Shown here piece by piece: positions 52,788 through 64,000 of a stretch of DNA of 64,000 nucleotides. Made by a program: the position numbers and the translations under genes. This DNA is from Phycomyces blakesleeanus NRRL 1555(-). Its lineage: Eukaryota > Mucoromycota > Mucoromycetes > Mucorales > Phycomycetaceae. Positions within the stretch are counted from its first letter, which is position 1. Each line of letters begins with the position of its first letter. Below the pieces are notes generated by a model, which was not told the origin of the DNA, ran no database searches, and worked only from the letters and a program-made list of their open reading frames with translations. The stretch spans positions 2,223,993 to 2,287,992 of the forward strand of contig NW_017265138.1 of assembly GCF_001638985.1 (NCBI RefSeq), written 5' to 3'.

Positions 52788-54096
52788 ATGTCCGAAGACG
52801 AATACGATTACTTGTTCAAGATTGTCATCATTGGTGACTCTGGTGTTGGAAAGTCCAACCTCTTGTCTCGTTTTACGGTAAGACTATTCCTTATTCTTAT
52901 TTTACACTCCAAGCAATACATATATATATATGTAAAAGAGGAATCTCGGCTGACAGGATGCATGCTTCAATAGAATGATGAGTTTAACTTGGAATCCAAA
53001 AGTACCATTGGTAAATATCCACTACATACACTATTTTTGCAGATATAAATTTATATACTAACCCTACTCTATCTATAATTTCCATTTCTTTCTTTCTTTC
53101 CTTCTTTGATAGGTGTCGAATTTGCTACCAAGAATATAAAGATTGTAATTATCAGCCAATAGAAATGTCAAATATATAAGACAAGATAGATACAAATACA
53201 CACACACACACATCATAAAAGCCATCAAAGCCGACCAAAGCCAACCAAAGCCAACAACACCCAAAAAAAGAAAGAAAAGAAAGAAAAATGGGCTCAGCAA
53301 AAAAAAAAAAACATTATTAGTAATAAAAAGAAACAATTGGGCTGATCTTCTAACACACACACGCACACATATTATTCTTGAATATTTATCTATAGAAAAA
53401 CCACACAATCAAGGCACAGATCTGGGATACCAGTGGACAAGAACGCTACAGAGCCATCACTGGCGCGTAAGTAACCTGTTTATATATCTATCTATCAATC
53501 ATTATACTTATATGCGTGTGTGTCTTATGTGTAGTTATTACCGTGGTGCTGTTGGTGCCTTATTGGTCTATGGTAAGGCAAAATTGGGGGATCAGAAAGC
53601 AACAACAAAAGAAGAAAAGGGGAGGGACATATGATCTATATAATGTATATTCAAATTGTATTCAATTCAAATCTCATTTTTAATTTTCTTAGATATCACT
53701 CGACAATCTTCTTTCCAGAATATAGAACACTGGTTAAAGGAACTCCGTGATCATGCAGACCCTAACATTGCCCTGATGCTGGTCGGAAATAAGTCTGATC
53801 TGGAAGAAACTTCGCGTGCAGTTAGTACGGAAGAAGCCAAGGAATACGCAGCCGATTCAAAGATGTTGTTCTTTGAGACCAGTGCCCTGGATTCCACCAA
53901 TGTCAGCCAGGCATTCTACACAGCCTTTGAAGAAATCTACAACACCGTTCCAAAATCAGTGACACAGGATGGAAACGTTGGTGTTAATGGTCCGGCTCAG
54001 AACACCATCAAACTCAAGCCACCAACGTCTGGTTTCCAAGACGAAGGTCAGGCAGATCGAGGAGGACAAGCAAAGGCAGGAGGTGGTTGTTGTTAG
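52788..54096 (+). CDS. Rab GTPase, Rab11/Ypt3 type
   Basis: Small GTPase controlling traffic from trans-Golgi and recycling endosomes to the surface. Six exons: 52788-52877, 52974-53010, 53113-53144, 53396-53466, 53535-53572 and 53693-54096, giving 223 aa. The start [20 protein letters not shown] is followed by the P-loop GDSGVGKS, switch [34 protein letters not shown] for G3/switch [17 protein letters not shown]4 NKSD and G5 ETSAL. The C-terminus GGGCC is a double-cysteine prenylation site. The G3 motif reads DTSGQE instead of the usual DTAGQE. YDYLFK and the RYRAIT context are typical of Rab11. Exons 2, 3 and 5 are small (37, 32 and 38 nt). Confidence 0.95.
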
Positions 54097-54643
54097 TTTA
54101 CATTCAACAAACAAACAAAAAAAAACAACGACAGCAACAACAACAATATATATATATATACATTTTTTTCTCTCTTTCTCTTAATAGTAAAATTTGAATC
54201 AATTACTATTATTCCTTTTCTTGTATACCATGACAAATGATGAACCCTCTTTTTTCCACCCTTTCACTTTTCTTTATATTTCCTTTTTTTTCCTTTTATG
54301 TATATATATAAATAAATATATACATATTACTGTTTTTTTTTTACTCTATAAAATCAATGCTTACGGGACTGCTCTGTGCATGTGTGTGTATGTGTGTGTA
54401 GTGTGTGTAGTGTGTGTAGTGTGTATAGTGTGTATAGTGTGTATAGTGTGTCTGATACGCATACAAACTCCCCCCTCCTTTTCCCTCCCCTTCAAACACC
54501 TTCTTTTCTTTCAATTTGTTCAGACAACAATAGACGTACAACATATACGGGCTCGTTTGAACTGTCCCCAAACACCTTTACCCATTTCTTCTCTATATAT
54601 ATATATATATTCTTTCTGTTCAAACTGAATTGCTGCTAATCAA
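54097..54643. promoter_or_regulatory. Intergenic region with GTGTGTAGT tandem
   Basis: 547 bp between the Rab and amidohydrolase genes. It holds a GTGTGTAGT/GTGTATAGT tandem (about 54382-54450) and TA runs, the last just before the next start. ORFs on both strands here only translate the repeat. Confidence 0.55.
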
Positions 54644-55736
54644 ATGGAATCAACCGACCCCCATTACGATGCAATCTCGGTTGCATCGGACGGGCTCTCA
54701 CCCCCTGTACCCATAACCCCTCCTCCCACTTTTTGGGAACGCGTCAAAGAGTTTGAATACGCCCGCTTTCTCAAGACACATCTAGCATATGTCCTGACTT
54801 GTCTGATCGGCTTCTTTCTTATCCTCGGCTTCATTATCCTGCCATTCTTACCCGACGACGGCAGCAACAAAGACCATTACCGCCCGCTCCCGACCTTTAA
54901 AGCACCTATCCAGCCTGGTATTCCGTGGCACGTCATCCAAGCCGAACATCTGCAGTACTGCTCTACACTAAACACGTCTCCAGCACAAATCAATCAGAAC
55001 CAAGACCAAGACCGGAATCAGAACGGTAATCATGGTCTGTCTGGGTCTTCAAAGCGAACAACGAATCCAAGAGCTCCTAAAGATGTACGGCCTGTCCTGC
55101 TGACCAACGCGGTTGTCTGGGACGGAGAAGGAAACATCGAAGAAGATGTAGACATTTTGATGGTTGATGGCATCATCCAGGAAATCCGCAAAGGTATCGT
55201 TGCTCCCAATTCAGCAAATATTATCAATGTTCAAGGACATGTGGTCAGTCCTGGCCTGGTAGATATGCACACGTAAGCTAAGATAATATAAATACACAAA
55301 ATTATGGATCGTAATTTTCAGGTACCAACTAATCCAAAATGTATATATATATTATATCTGGATATAAAGCCATTTAGGTGTAATGGGTTGGCCAACTTTG
55401 GTCGGAAACTTGGACTTAAATGAAGAAACAAATCCATTGACTCCCTTTGTACGTGCTCTGGATGCATTTGATCCTTCTGACAAGGCGATTCGCATTGTGG
55501 CCTCTGGAGGCGTCACAACTGCCTTGGTTATGCCTGGATCGGGAAATATTATGGGCGGAGAAGCATATGCATTTAAGCTCAGACCGGTACCTACCTCAAG
55601 CAACGAAGACATGTTGGTTCAAGCAGGCCAAGACGAAGCTTCAAAGTGGCGTTGGATGAAAATGGCTTGCGGAGAGAACCCTAGGAATGTCTATGGCAGA
55701 CAGAAAAAGATGCCAATGACACGTAAGTTATACTGT

Positions 55737-55771
<35 letters not shown>

Positions 55772-55776
55772 TTATT

Positions 55777-55807
<31 letters not shown>

Positions 55808-58140
55808 CTGCAAAAAAATAAATAAAAGTATTATTTTGCTAATTTGTTCTGTTTCTCTTATAAAAACTAGGTCTTGGAGAAGCATTTTTGTTTCGTCAAC
55901 GGATTCAAAAGGCTCAGAAACTCAAGGAACAACAGGACGATTGGTGCTATGCAGTCTCTGAACTTTCTCAGCACAACACTCGTGCTAAACTCGACAGCCA
56001 TTTCCCGACCGACCTGTCACTTGAATCTCTTGTGGCCTTGTTGCGTGGCAAGGTTCTGCTGAACATCCACTGCTATGAAACCCACGACATCGAAGCCATG
56101 GTGCGCCACTCGCTTGAATTCAACTTCACCATCAGTGCCTTCCATCATGCACTAGAGGCCTACCGGATCCCAGAAATCCTTCGACGTGCGCCAAACAACA
56201 TCACAGTTGCTACCTTTGCCGACCATTGGGGATTCAAAAAGGAAGCGTTCGGGGGTATCCCTGAATCGCCTAGGATTCTGCACGAAGCCGGCATTCCGGT
56301 GGCTTTCAAGACCGATCACCCGGTAATCAATTCCCAGCACCTGGTGTTTGAGGCAGCCAAGGCCACACACTACGGTCTTTCACCCCAAGACGCCTTCAAG
56401 GCCATCACCTCGGTACCTGCTAAATCGCTTGGGCTAGGCCATCGTGTAGGCTCACTCAAGGTAGGATACGATGCCGATGTTGTCATCTGGAACCGTGAAC
56501 CTCTTTTGCTTGGCGCTGCTCCTCTTCAGGTCTTTGTGGACGGCATTGCCTTGTTTGACGAACCCACAATCAACCCTATAAAACCAACCGAAAAACAGCA
56601 GCAGCAGCAAAAGCAACAACAGCAACAGAAACCCTTTTCTACATCTACTGTTAGCTCAGAATACAAAGACATAAAGAATCTTCAAAATTTTGTCTTGACC
56701 AACGTAGGACGTATCTTTTTGGAAGAAGGCGACAACAAAGAAGAAGATTCATTCAAGGCTAATAGCGAGTACCAATCCGAACAACCGTTGCAGATCACTG
56801 TTAGGGATGGAAAGATTGTGTGTAGTGGTATCAGCTGTATTGACCAGGCCGCAACTGTGTTCCAAACATCTGATTATGAGACGATTGATATTCAAGGCGG
56901 CTATGTGCTCCCCGTAAGTTATATATATATATATACAATGCTTGATAATTGAGGCTCTTTATTATTTATTGCACAATAAATAAGAATAGTAGTGATTAGT
57001 AAAATACTGAATGAATACATGTATATAGGGTATTATCGGTGTAGGCACAAAGATTGGAATGGTAGAAATTCCTTCAGAGGGATCTACTGGAGATGGTGTT
57101 AATCGGTCACCCACTCGTGACATGTCTCTTCTTCCACAAGCTGTTGATGGAATCAAGCTGCAAACTCGCCACCTGGAAGAAGCATACAAGGGAGGCGTGA
57201 TGACTATTATCAGTGAACCATTATCTAACCAAGTTCTGGTTGGCGTGAGTGCTGCATTCAAGACCTCTGCTGACAGCCGTAAGTATTTCTCCCCAAAAAA
57301 AAAATGACATTCATGCAGATGTAAATATGTAAAGATGTGTTAATGTGTGTATCAAAGTACTAATTGCTTTTTGGGGTTTGATTCTCCTTTTTTCTTCTTC
57401 TTTTGATAGTCTTATCCGAAGGCGCTCTTATCGCACCTACTGTTGCACTCCATCTACAGATCGGTAACAACTTCAAATCCAACTTTTTACCAACCGTGTC
57501 CTCTCAGATTGCTTACATCCGGCAAACCTTTTTGGAGAACAAGGCCAAGCCAAATTTTGTGGGCCAGGCCGTGCGCGGAGAAATCCCGACCATCGTCAAT
57601 GTGCACAACAAGGATGAGATTGCGTCCGTGATTCGGCTCAAACAAAACCAATTTCCCAAGCTACGCCTGGCTATCTTGGGTGGCACAGAGGCTCACCTGG
57701 TAGCATCGCACCTTGCCGAGGCTGGCGTCAGTGTGATTCTTCGACCTGCACTCTGTACACCCAGTAGCTTTGACACCGCACACTGTCTGACAGGAGCGCC
57801 TCTTACGGATCGAACTGCGGCCCACGTCCTGTTTAGTCATGGCGTCAAATTGGGCGTTGGTGTTTCGTTTGATGGTTGGACCCGTAACCTAGCCTGGGAT
57901 GCCGGCTGGTTGTCGGTAACCTCGCCAGGAGTAAAAGGCAGTCCAGATTACATATCCGAGTCTGAGGCAATCAAGATGATCACGATGAATATCCAGGAAA
58001 TATACGGCCTCAGAGACAACACGCTCCAGAATCGTATTCTGAAGGATGAATTTGTTGTGTGGTCCGGCAGTCCTTTGGATCTCCAAAGCCGTCCGCTGTT
58101 CTCTCATGCAAATGGGCTAAGTGCGATTGATGGCTATTGA
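54644..58140 (+). CDS. Membrane-anchored tandem amidohydrolase
   Basis: Five exons: 54644-55272, 55370-55722, 55871-56913, 57029-57278 and 57410-58140, giving 1001 aa. A short cytosolic N-terminus is followed by one helix (HLAYVLTCLIGFFLILGFII, about 46-67), then a large, probably extracytosolic part. The first amidohydrolase domain has LLTNAVVWDGEGNIEEDVDI, the metal motif HTH at 209-211 (LVDMHTHLGVMG), LLNIHCYETHDIEAM, ISAFHHALEAYRI and FKTDHPVINSQ. It closes with SLKVGYDADVVIWNREPL, so it looks catalytic. After a Gln/Lys-rich linker the second domain (about 675-1001) repeats the fold: GGYVLPGIIGVGTKIGM stands where HxH should be, and GSPLDLQSRP closes it. It resembles the imidazolonepropionase-like or N-acetylglucosamine-6-phosphate-deacetylase-like group; the substrate is unknown. 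Confidence 0.87.
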
Positions 58141-59667
58141 AAATAATAATAATAATAATAATGAACAAATATGCATTTTCCCTTCTTCTTTTTTTTTTAC
58201 AGCAAAATTATCTATAGTTGCTTTATATATAAATAAATAAAAAACGAAAGCAGAGATATACTGTATTTTCACCAATTATTCCTCAACTATGAATAAAGTT
58301 TCTAAATACTTGTAAAATAAATGGTTGCTTATATGTGTATGTATGTGGATGAATAATACTACTCACACAAAATGAATATTATTTTTGCATAATAATAGTC
58401 TTATTATTTATACGCCTTTTGTATTTTGCTATTCTAGAAAAGGTGTGTATTTAATCGTACCGTATATTGATCTTCTTTAATGAATACATGGTATTTGTTC
58501 AAAAGACATATATTTCTATGTAACAGCTCGAAATAACTAATTCCTGGTGCCAATACTTACAAGATACACCTACGTATTTTCTTGACTTATATTCCTCCAA
58601 AAAAAAATGTACCAACTAAACCCGAGACTCTATTTTATCAGGAAAGACTAGGGTCCACTTTGGCTCTCTCTATTTCTTTTCTTTTTTTGAATTCTGAAAA
58701 ATCCTTTCGTTTCCTACCAAATGCAAAAAAAGAAATGTGACACAGCTCAAGAAACCCATACACTTTAGAGAAATAATAAATCATCATTTTTTTTTGCTTA
58801 TATCAACCAATCCAAATTCAAATTCTATCAGAATCTTATTTCCAAAAGTTCATAAATATAAGCGAAGCCGTGTGTAATCAAACATCCAAGATCAAGCACC
58901 AGTATCAATTAATGTATCAAAGAAATTAAAACCGTAGCGGTGTTCCTTTCTTTATAGGCAAGATACCTCGGCAGTAGAATGTAGACCATTAAAACAACAA
59001 CAGTAACATATCTATCAGTTCAGTTCAAGCCTTCTGCAACTTTGAGAAATTATTATACCAGCAAATAAACCAATGCCAAACTACATCAATACACACATAT
59101 CATTGTTATGAAAAAACAATTATTATAATCATGTATTCATAAGCAAATATGTATGGCCTTCCTCGACATTGATGTTGCATGCTGCTTGTCAAAATTGGTG
59201 CTAGTTCAACGTTTATTATTTGCTATTATTGTTGCATGTCAGTTGGCATTGTATTCTTGGAACAAGTTTTTTTCCTGTTTTGTTCCCATACGATATATAT
59301 ATATATATTGAAACAAAGGGATGAACTTCTAAAGTGTTCCCATATTGATATTGATTTTAATTGCCATTTACGAACATCAAAGACCCAAACCCGCAATTCA
59401 AAATAAAAACAGCTGTAGATCATCGCATTTTACTTTTTTACACCTTTTTTTCTCTTGATTATGTCTTCTTTGAATATTTCGCCAAGCTCCCTAATGGCTG
59501 TGATCTCCCCATAATTACCTTCGACTATAAATCTTGGTTCATTGGACCATAAAACATCTTTCTACTTTTCATTAGGCTAATTAATATGCTTACGGAAAAA
59601 TCTAAGCCTTCTTTTCTCTTGTGGTATTTAGCTACAGTTAGCTTATGTAATTCGATATACAATTAGA
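58141..59667. other. Intergenic region left of F-box copy 2
   Basis: About 1.5 kb, AT-rich, with AAT run at 58143-58161. No coding exon is supported; the ORFs at 59179-59552 lack domains. It shows no similarity to the region left of copy 1, so it marks the outer edge of the duplicated block. Confidence 0.5.
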
Positions 59668-62600
59668 AGCCCAAAATATGAGGCAGATGTGTCTTTCTAT
59701 TATCTCATCTATCTTTCTAGGTTTTTTGGATCAATGTCTTGGCTCCGAGGACTCTGTTTTGTCCACTCTCTTAATTATGTATTTTACAGTGGAGAGACTC
59801 ATGAAGAAATACCAACGAGATCTGGGGTACGCCTAAGTTGGTTAAATGTATGTACATAATGCACTCTCACTCCTAGTGATCATCTTTCTTTCATATAATC
59901 TGTGGGTGTTTTCTGGGAAATCTATGTTTTGCATATTGGACACAGTTAATAAAATGAGGATAATTTTTCTTGTTTTTTCAAGCATTTTTTACAGGGGTAG
60001 AAACGTTTTTGACTGCGAGTGTTTATCCAATCACTTTTGGAAAAGCTGAGAGCAATCAGCCTTCTGGAATTCCTTTCCAATTCTTTGGCTGCTCTTATTA
60101 TATATATCTTCCCTTATCAAGAAGAGAGAATGTGTCACAAAGACCAAATTAACAAGCCGTTTGCTTCTTATGCTTCATAGTAGACATCCTTTATTAAATC
60201 CAAAAGAAAAGAAAAATTAAACTGGGAATAACGACTTATATTAGCTTTATGAGTGTATGCCTATTATCTACCAACAATACTTGTATGTGTACAATATTCA
60301 TCTTTATCCTATGCTATTTTGTGTGTAGAGGGTAGACTGCGCCCTGTACATCTTTATGGTTACTCCAATAATTCAAGTGTACCCAAGCTTGAAACTCACA
60401 ATATCAGTGCCTTCTGGTTTTTTTTTATCTTTCTTCTTTTCTAGCTATTTATTTTATTTTATTAGTATTAAATAGTCATTTCAAGCAATCTGCTTTCAAC
60501 CCTTTCTTTCCCTCGCTCTTTCTTTCTACAGCTAGCATTATGACCCCTTCCGATCTACCACCCGATATTCTTACACGAATTGCTGATTATCTATCGAGAA
60601 CGGACAAGTATTCTTGTGCTATTGCTTGCAGGGGGTGGGTGTACCCATTTCAAAAGGCTCTGTGGAAAGACATGCATGCCTATTCCTTTGAAAGTTTCAA
60701 AGGGACGTTCTCGATTATTAAAGCCACCCAAAATGAATCCGTATCACCCGGCGCCTGGGTTCACAATCTATGCATATATGACTGTTTTGTGGAGGCAGAC
60801 ATGTCAGATATTCAAGTTATTGACATGATTAGATGCATGCCAAATTTGAAGTATCTGTGTCTAAAGAGTGTAAGCTATGAAGATTTACATCCACGTATAA
60901 CAATGGAAGACATAAGGGCGATGATGGCAAAAGCCAGGGAAAATGCAAGCCTAACACTTGGAAGAAACGAAAATAAAGATATGCATTCGGGAAAATACAT
61001 CCTTGAGTTTATAAATACATGTACCATGCTCCAGAAGTTAGAAATACGTGCGGATAAACCGAATTATTACATTGCTCTTGATGTGACTGACTTTGATAGT
61101 ATGCACCAAAGCTTGCAAGAACTATCTTCTTTCAAGGCCGGAATATCTCTCTGTCCCGACTTTTTGGCTACACTGGACATAATCCCAAATACGACACCGG
61201 CTTTTAGCATGACGTCCATTGATATAAATTTGAAGAAATACAAATACGAAAATGGAAATGGAAATACGAATAAATGGAATCCTTTGTGGTTATACTATTT
61301 TGGCTACAAGTATCCAAACCTGCGTTCTCTAAAGCTGAATATCTTGGGTGCACGTCATGAATCGATAGATCCTGATCAGAGACAAAAGGTCATATCTCTT
61401 TTTCACTCCAATCCAAACGCATTAAAGCACTTAGAAACATTCAAATTTGTGGCCAACAAAACCTTTGAGTCGTTTGACCTTATTTTATGGGAATTGCTTT
61501 ATCCATTACGAGTTCCTATAAAACATTTGACGTTAAGCACAGGACAAGATCATCAGAGCAGTAACTTATATACAATGCATATCGGCAGAATTCTACAATC
61601 CTTTTCGGGAACACTCAATACTCTTTCGGTTACAGGGTTTACATATAACGATAATCACCAAATTCCGGCACCAAAGCTATTTCCTTGCTGCCAATTTTTG
61701 ACGGACCTTTGCATCTATGGCCGTGGCGGGACTTTTAATATGGATGATATATTGAACAAATGTGTGGCCCTCAAGCATCTGAAACTTCTTAGCTCAGAAA
61801 TGTTTGTTAATCTAAAAACGAAAAACGGGGAACTAAAACAGCAGCATGGACTACAGACTTTGGACTTACATAGATGTTCTATAACCTCCGAAGTATTTAA
61901 TCACATCTCTTTGAGGTGTAGAAGCCTGCAGCATATGAGTTTGTGCGAAGTGTGGATCACGGGATCTTTTTCTCAAAAGAACGGATGTTTGCTACTCGAT
62001 ATGACACATACTTTCTTAAAGACTTTGCACGTTGAAAAGGTTAAATACGGTACATCACACCAAGAGATGCAAAGGAGCGAAGAAAATATTATCAGCATGA
62101 CACTTCTGTCTCGATTAAACGACCCTTCGCTATCAGATGTAAAAGACGAAATAGAAAAGGTTGAGATTGGTTCAAAGTACCAAATAGCAGCACCTCAAAA
62201 TATTGCTTGGATCTTCTCATACGAATTCGAGGAGATACCTTCGGTATACATAGTAGACAGAACCGATATACTCGATGAGGAGGGAGCTGATATCGCACGA
62301 AAATACTATCAGGACTTTCAGCTCAGCAAAACTCAAACTCTAGAATCCAACAAACCATCTCATTTTAGTTGGATAGGTGAACTTTACAAAGGGTACGGCG
62401 AATTCAGATGTGGCGATATAGAAGAGTATACCACGGACTGATATTCACCAAAACAAATCATGAGTTCTGAGTAAAATTTATATGCTGAACTCTTTTCAAA
62501 GAAGAAAGTAAAATAAAATAAACCCAAGCTTATATAGATAATAGCTTACGATTTGAATCTAAAGCAAAGTAGAATAATTGATTTGCAAGATGTGAACAAA

Positions 62601-63636
62601 AAATAATAATTCAAATTTCCGCAGATACTAATCTTTAAGGACGAATATTGGTTAAAGAAAATGTATTCCTCTTGGCACGTTGCATGTGTCTTGAAACTTA
62701 CGGCTGATCTAAACATCTAATATCTTTTCAAATATTTATTGTATCAATAATGTAAAGAACTTAAGTAATGACCTTTAGAAAAGCCTAAAAAACTGTGAAA
62801 ATGAACTCCAACGGTGTTTATCTATTTACATTACTTTTACTTATTCATTGGTAGTATGCAAAGAAGTATAGTTTATACCAGCATCTTAATATTTATATAA
62901 ATATCAAAATATGAAAGCAATAACGACCACTTCTACATACCACTTGTATTTTCTTTTAATCTTTCTCGAGAGAACAGGTTCCCAATTGGCAAGGAATTTG
63001 TTAAATTAGATCAGTATATATATATATATATGTATTCTCTTTTTATTTTAGCTGTTTGAGCCACTCTATCACATAAACCATAACAGGCTGTCTCGCTATA
63101 AAGTTTTTTATAATGATAACTTACATGTGATTTTTGTTCTTGTAACCCTTATTTGACAGTATTATACCCTCAAAACTTCTGGCTCCCTAAAGATTCTCCT
63201 TATTATATACAGCTGCTGTAATTGAAGTGTCAAAGGTCATGGAAATGACTCTACAGATAGTATATTGATTTTCTCCTTAAAAAAATACAACCTTTGTCTT
63301 TTGTAGTAAACTATTTCCGGTAGTTATTGGTGCAAGTTTCTATCCGTTTCTCTGCTAAATTGATATTTTTTGGTGCATTTGGTGCATTCCACTTTTACAG
63401 CAATAATTTTCAGAAAGAGTAGATAAAGTTTACGATTCGCGAGCCATTTAATATACTTAATATTATAATCTGTAATGACAAGTAACCTTGTAAAATGTAA
63501 ATAGCAGCAAAGTAATAATAATAATATCACCTAATGTGCCCCTTCTATTTGACAGTAGCTCAATTCCAAGGAAATTCTGGCTTTGGTATTCAATGTTATT
63601 TGTTACATGTTTACTTTTACATGTAAACAATATGAC

Positions 63637-63640
<4 letters not shown>
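59668..63640 (+). repeat. Duplicated block, copy 2 (F-box gene with flanks)
   Basis: Second copy of the 22089-26064 block, same strand, about 37.6 kb away. It starts abruptly at AGCCCAAAATATGAGGCAG and ends in an AAT microsatellite at about 63635-63669. The TTTTA tract is shorter than in copy 1. Confidence 0.93.
60540..62441 (+). CDS. F-box / leucine-rich-repeat protein, copy 2
   Basis: Intronless, 633 aa, the same length as copy 1 and intact. The F-box (residues 3-42) reads LPPDILTRIADYLSRTDKYS and CAIACRGWVYPFQKALW. It differs from copy 1 at seven residues between 20 and 60 (Glu/Ala to Arg/Thr, Ser to Tyr, Ser to Ala, Lys to Arg, Thr to Ser, Glu to Gly) and then at one (Asn to Ser, base 62077). 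The LRR part is otherwise identical. It is likely an SCF substrate receptor with the same substrate surface but an altered Skp1-facing part. Sixteen base changes fall in the first ~170 nt against one in the remaining ~1730. Confidence 0.88.
   Translation: MTPSDLPPDILTRIADYLSRTDKYSCAIACRGWVYPFQKALWKDMHAYSFESFKGTFSIIKATQNESVSPGAWVHNLCIYDCFVEADMSDIQVIDMIRCMPNLKYLCLKSVSYEDLHPRITMEDIRAMMAKARENASLTLGRNENKDMHSGKYILEFINTCTMLQKLEIRADKPNYYIALDVTDFDSMHQSLQELSSFKAGISLCPDFLATLDIIPNTTPAFSMTSIDINLKKYKYENGNGNTNKWNPLWLYYFGYKYPNLRSLKLNILGARHESIDPDQRQKVISLFHSNPNALKHLETFKFVANKTFESFDLILWELLYPLRVPIKHLTLSTGQDHQSSNLYTMHIGRILQSFSGTLNTLSVTGFTYNDNHQIPAPKLFPCCQFLTDLCIYGRGGTFNMDDILNKCVALKHLKLLSSEMFVNLKTKNGELKQQHGLQTLDLHRCSITSEVFNHISLRCRSLQHMSLCEVWITGSFSQKNGCLLLDMTHTFLKTLHVEKVKYGTSHQEMQRSEENIISMTLLSRLNDPSLSDVKDEIEKVEIGSKYQIAAPQNIAWIFSYEFEEIPSVYIVDRTDILDEEGADIARKYYQDFQLSKTQTLESNKPSHFSWIGELYKGYGEFRCGDIEEYTTD

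Positions 63641-63668
<28 letters not shown>
62442..63668. other. 3' flank of F-box copy 2 with AAT microsatellite
   Basis: No gene seen. It mirrors the 3' flank of copy 1 with a few base differences in its right half. It ends in about eleven AAT units, which replace the R2 repeat found at this place after copy 1. Confidence 0.7.
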
Positions 63669-63670
<2 letters not shown>

Positions 63671-64000
63671 GAATATTAAAAAGTAATGCGAGCTATTTGC
63701 TACAAATATTGAGCCAAGTAATAAATAGCGGATTTGATAGTTTAAAGTTATTGGAGCTTAAATGAACAGATCGCTATGTTTGTAAACTATCAAGAAATTG
63801 TTTATGCTATATATCACATGCATGGATATCTTGTAATCCATTGATCCTCATTGGACACTTACTCATAAGGTTGCTTTTATGACAATAGCGCAAAGATATA
63901 AATATGTTTCTCTTTTATCTTAATCACAATATTCGTCTTTAAACATGCTTATATATATATATATATATGTCGCATTTTGGTTACATATATTTCTTTTATT
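63669..64000 (+). repeat. Segment X (copy 2), cut by the window end
   Basis: Matches 21244-21560, the segment that lies upstream of F-box copy 1. Here it follows F-box copy 2 directly, and it runs into the window end. A short frame (ILKSNASYLLQIL ... LKLLELK, ending 63765) is open in both copies. Confidence 0.85.

Noticed and set aside
54341..54639. Cys/Val/Tyr-repeat ORFs on both strands before the amidohydrolase gene
   Set aside because: They are translations of the GTGTGTAGT tandem.

Overview
This is a eukaryotic nuclear window with fungal character. Genes are short and packed with small GT-AG introns (64 are modelled here). Intergenic DNA is very AT-rich and full of microsatellites. The protein set is typically fungal: a copper-fist regulator, an Atg15 lipase, and a membrane-anchored Ubp1/USP30-type protease. 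Gene style, a TTAGGG-like interstitial tract and the mixture of families suggest an early-diverging fungus, probably Mucoromycota/Mucorales. That assignment is inference from style, not from a marker gene.

Layout. 0-19 kb is gene-rich: eL8 (-), a mitochondrial PPR protein (-), Atg15 lipase (-), an aminodeoxychorismate-lyase-like enzyme (-), a cystinosin homologue (+), a SelO pseudokinase (+), an unrecognised protein (-) and eL42 (+). 19-27.3 kb is a repeat island: two ~1 kb direct repeats (R1, R2) bracket a unique-looking segment and an intronless F-box/LRR gene. 27.6-34 kb carries mitochondrial leucyl-tRNA synthetase, an acyltransferase and a small ZnF-UBP protein. 34-40.5 kb is gene-poor and holds two inverted-repeat elements and a decayed coding remnant. 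40.5-45.8 kb carries a peroxisomal (SKL-ending) hydratase-2 and a USP protease, both on the minus strand. 45.8-49.8 kb is gene-free. 49.8-58.1 kb carries a copper-fist factor, a Rab11-type GTPase and a large membrane-anchored amidohydrolase. 58.1-64 kb holds a second, nearly identical F-box/LRR copy. It is followed directly by the sequence that precedes the first copy, so the array probably continues past the window end.

The genes do not form a pathway cluster. They are housekeeping genes for translation, the mitochondrion, vacuole/autophagy, the peroxisome and trafficking. The most unusual content is the F-box duplication, with a sharp boundary between a diverged F-box segment and a nearly identical remainder. 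Other notable points are a shared CCGGAC palindrome upstream of both ribosomal-protein genes and the Rab gene, first exons consisting only of ATG in both ribosomal-protein genes, and several GC-AG introns. All exon joins were worked out by hand from splice motifs, reading phase and family similarity; no alignment or transcript data were available.
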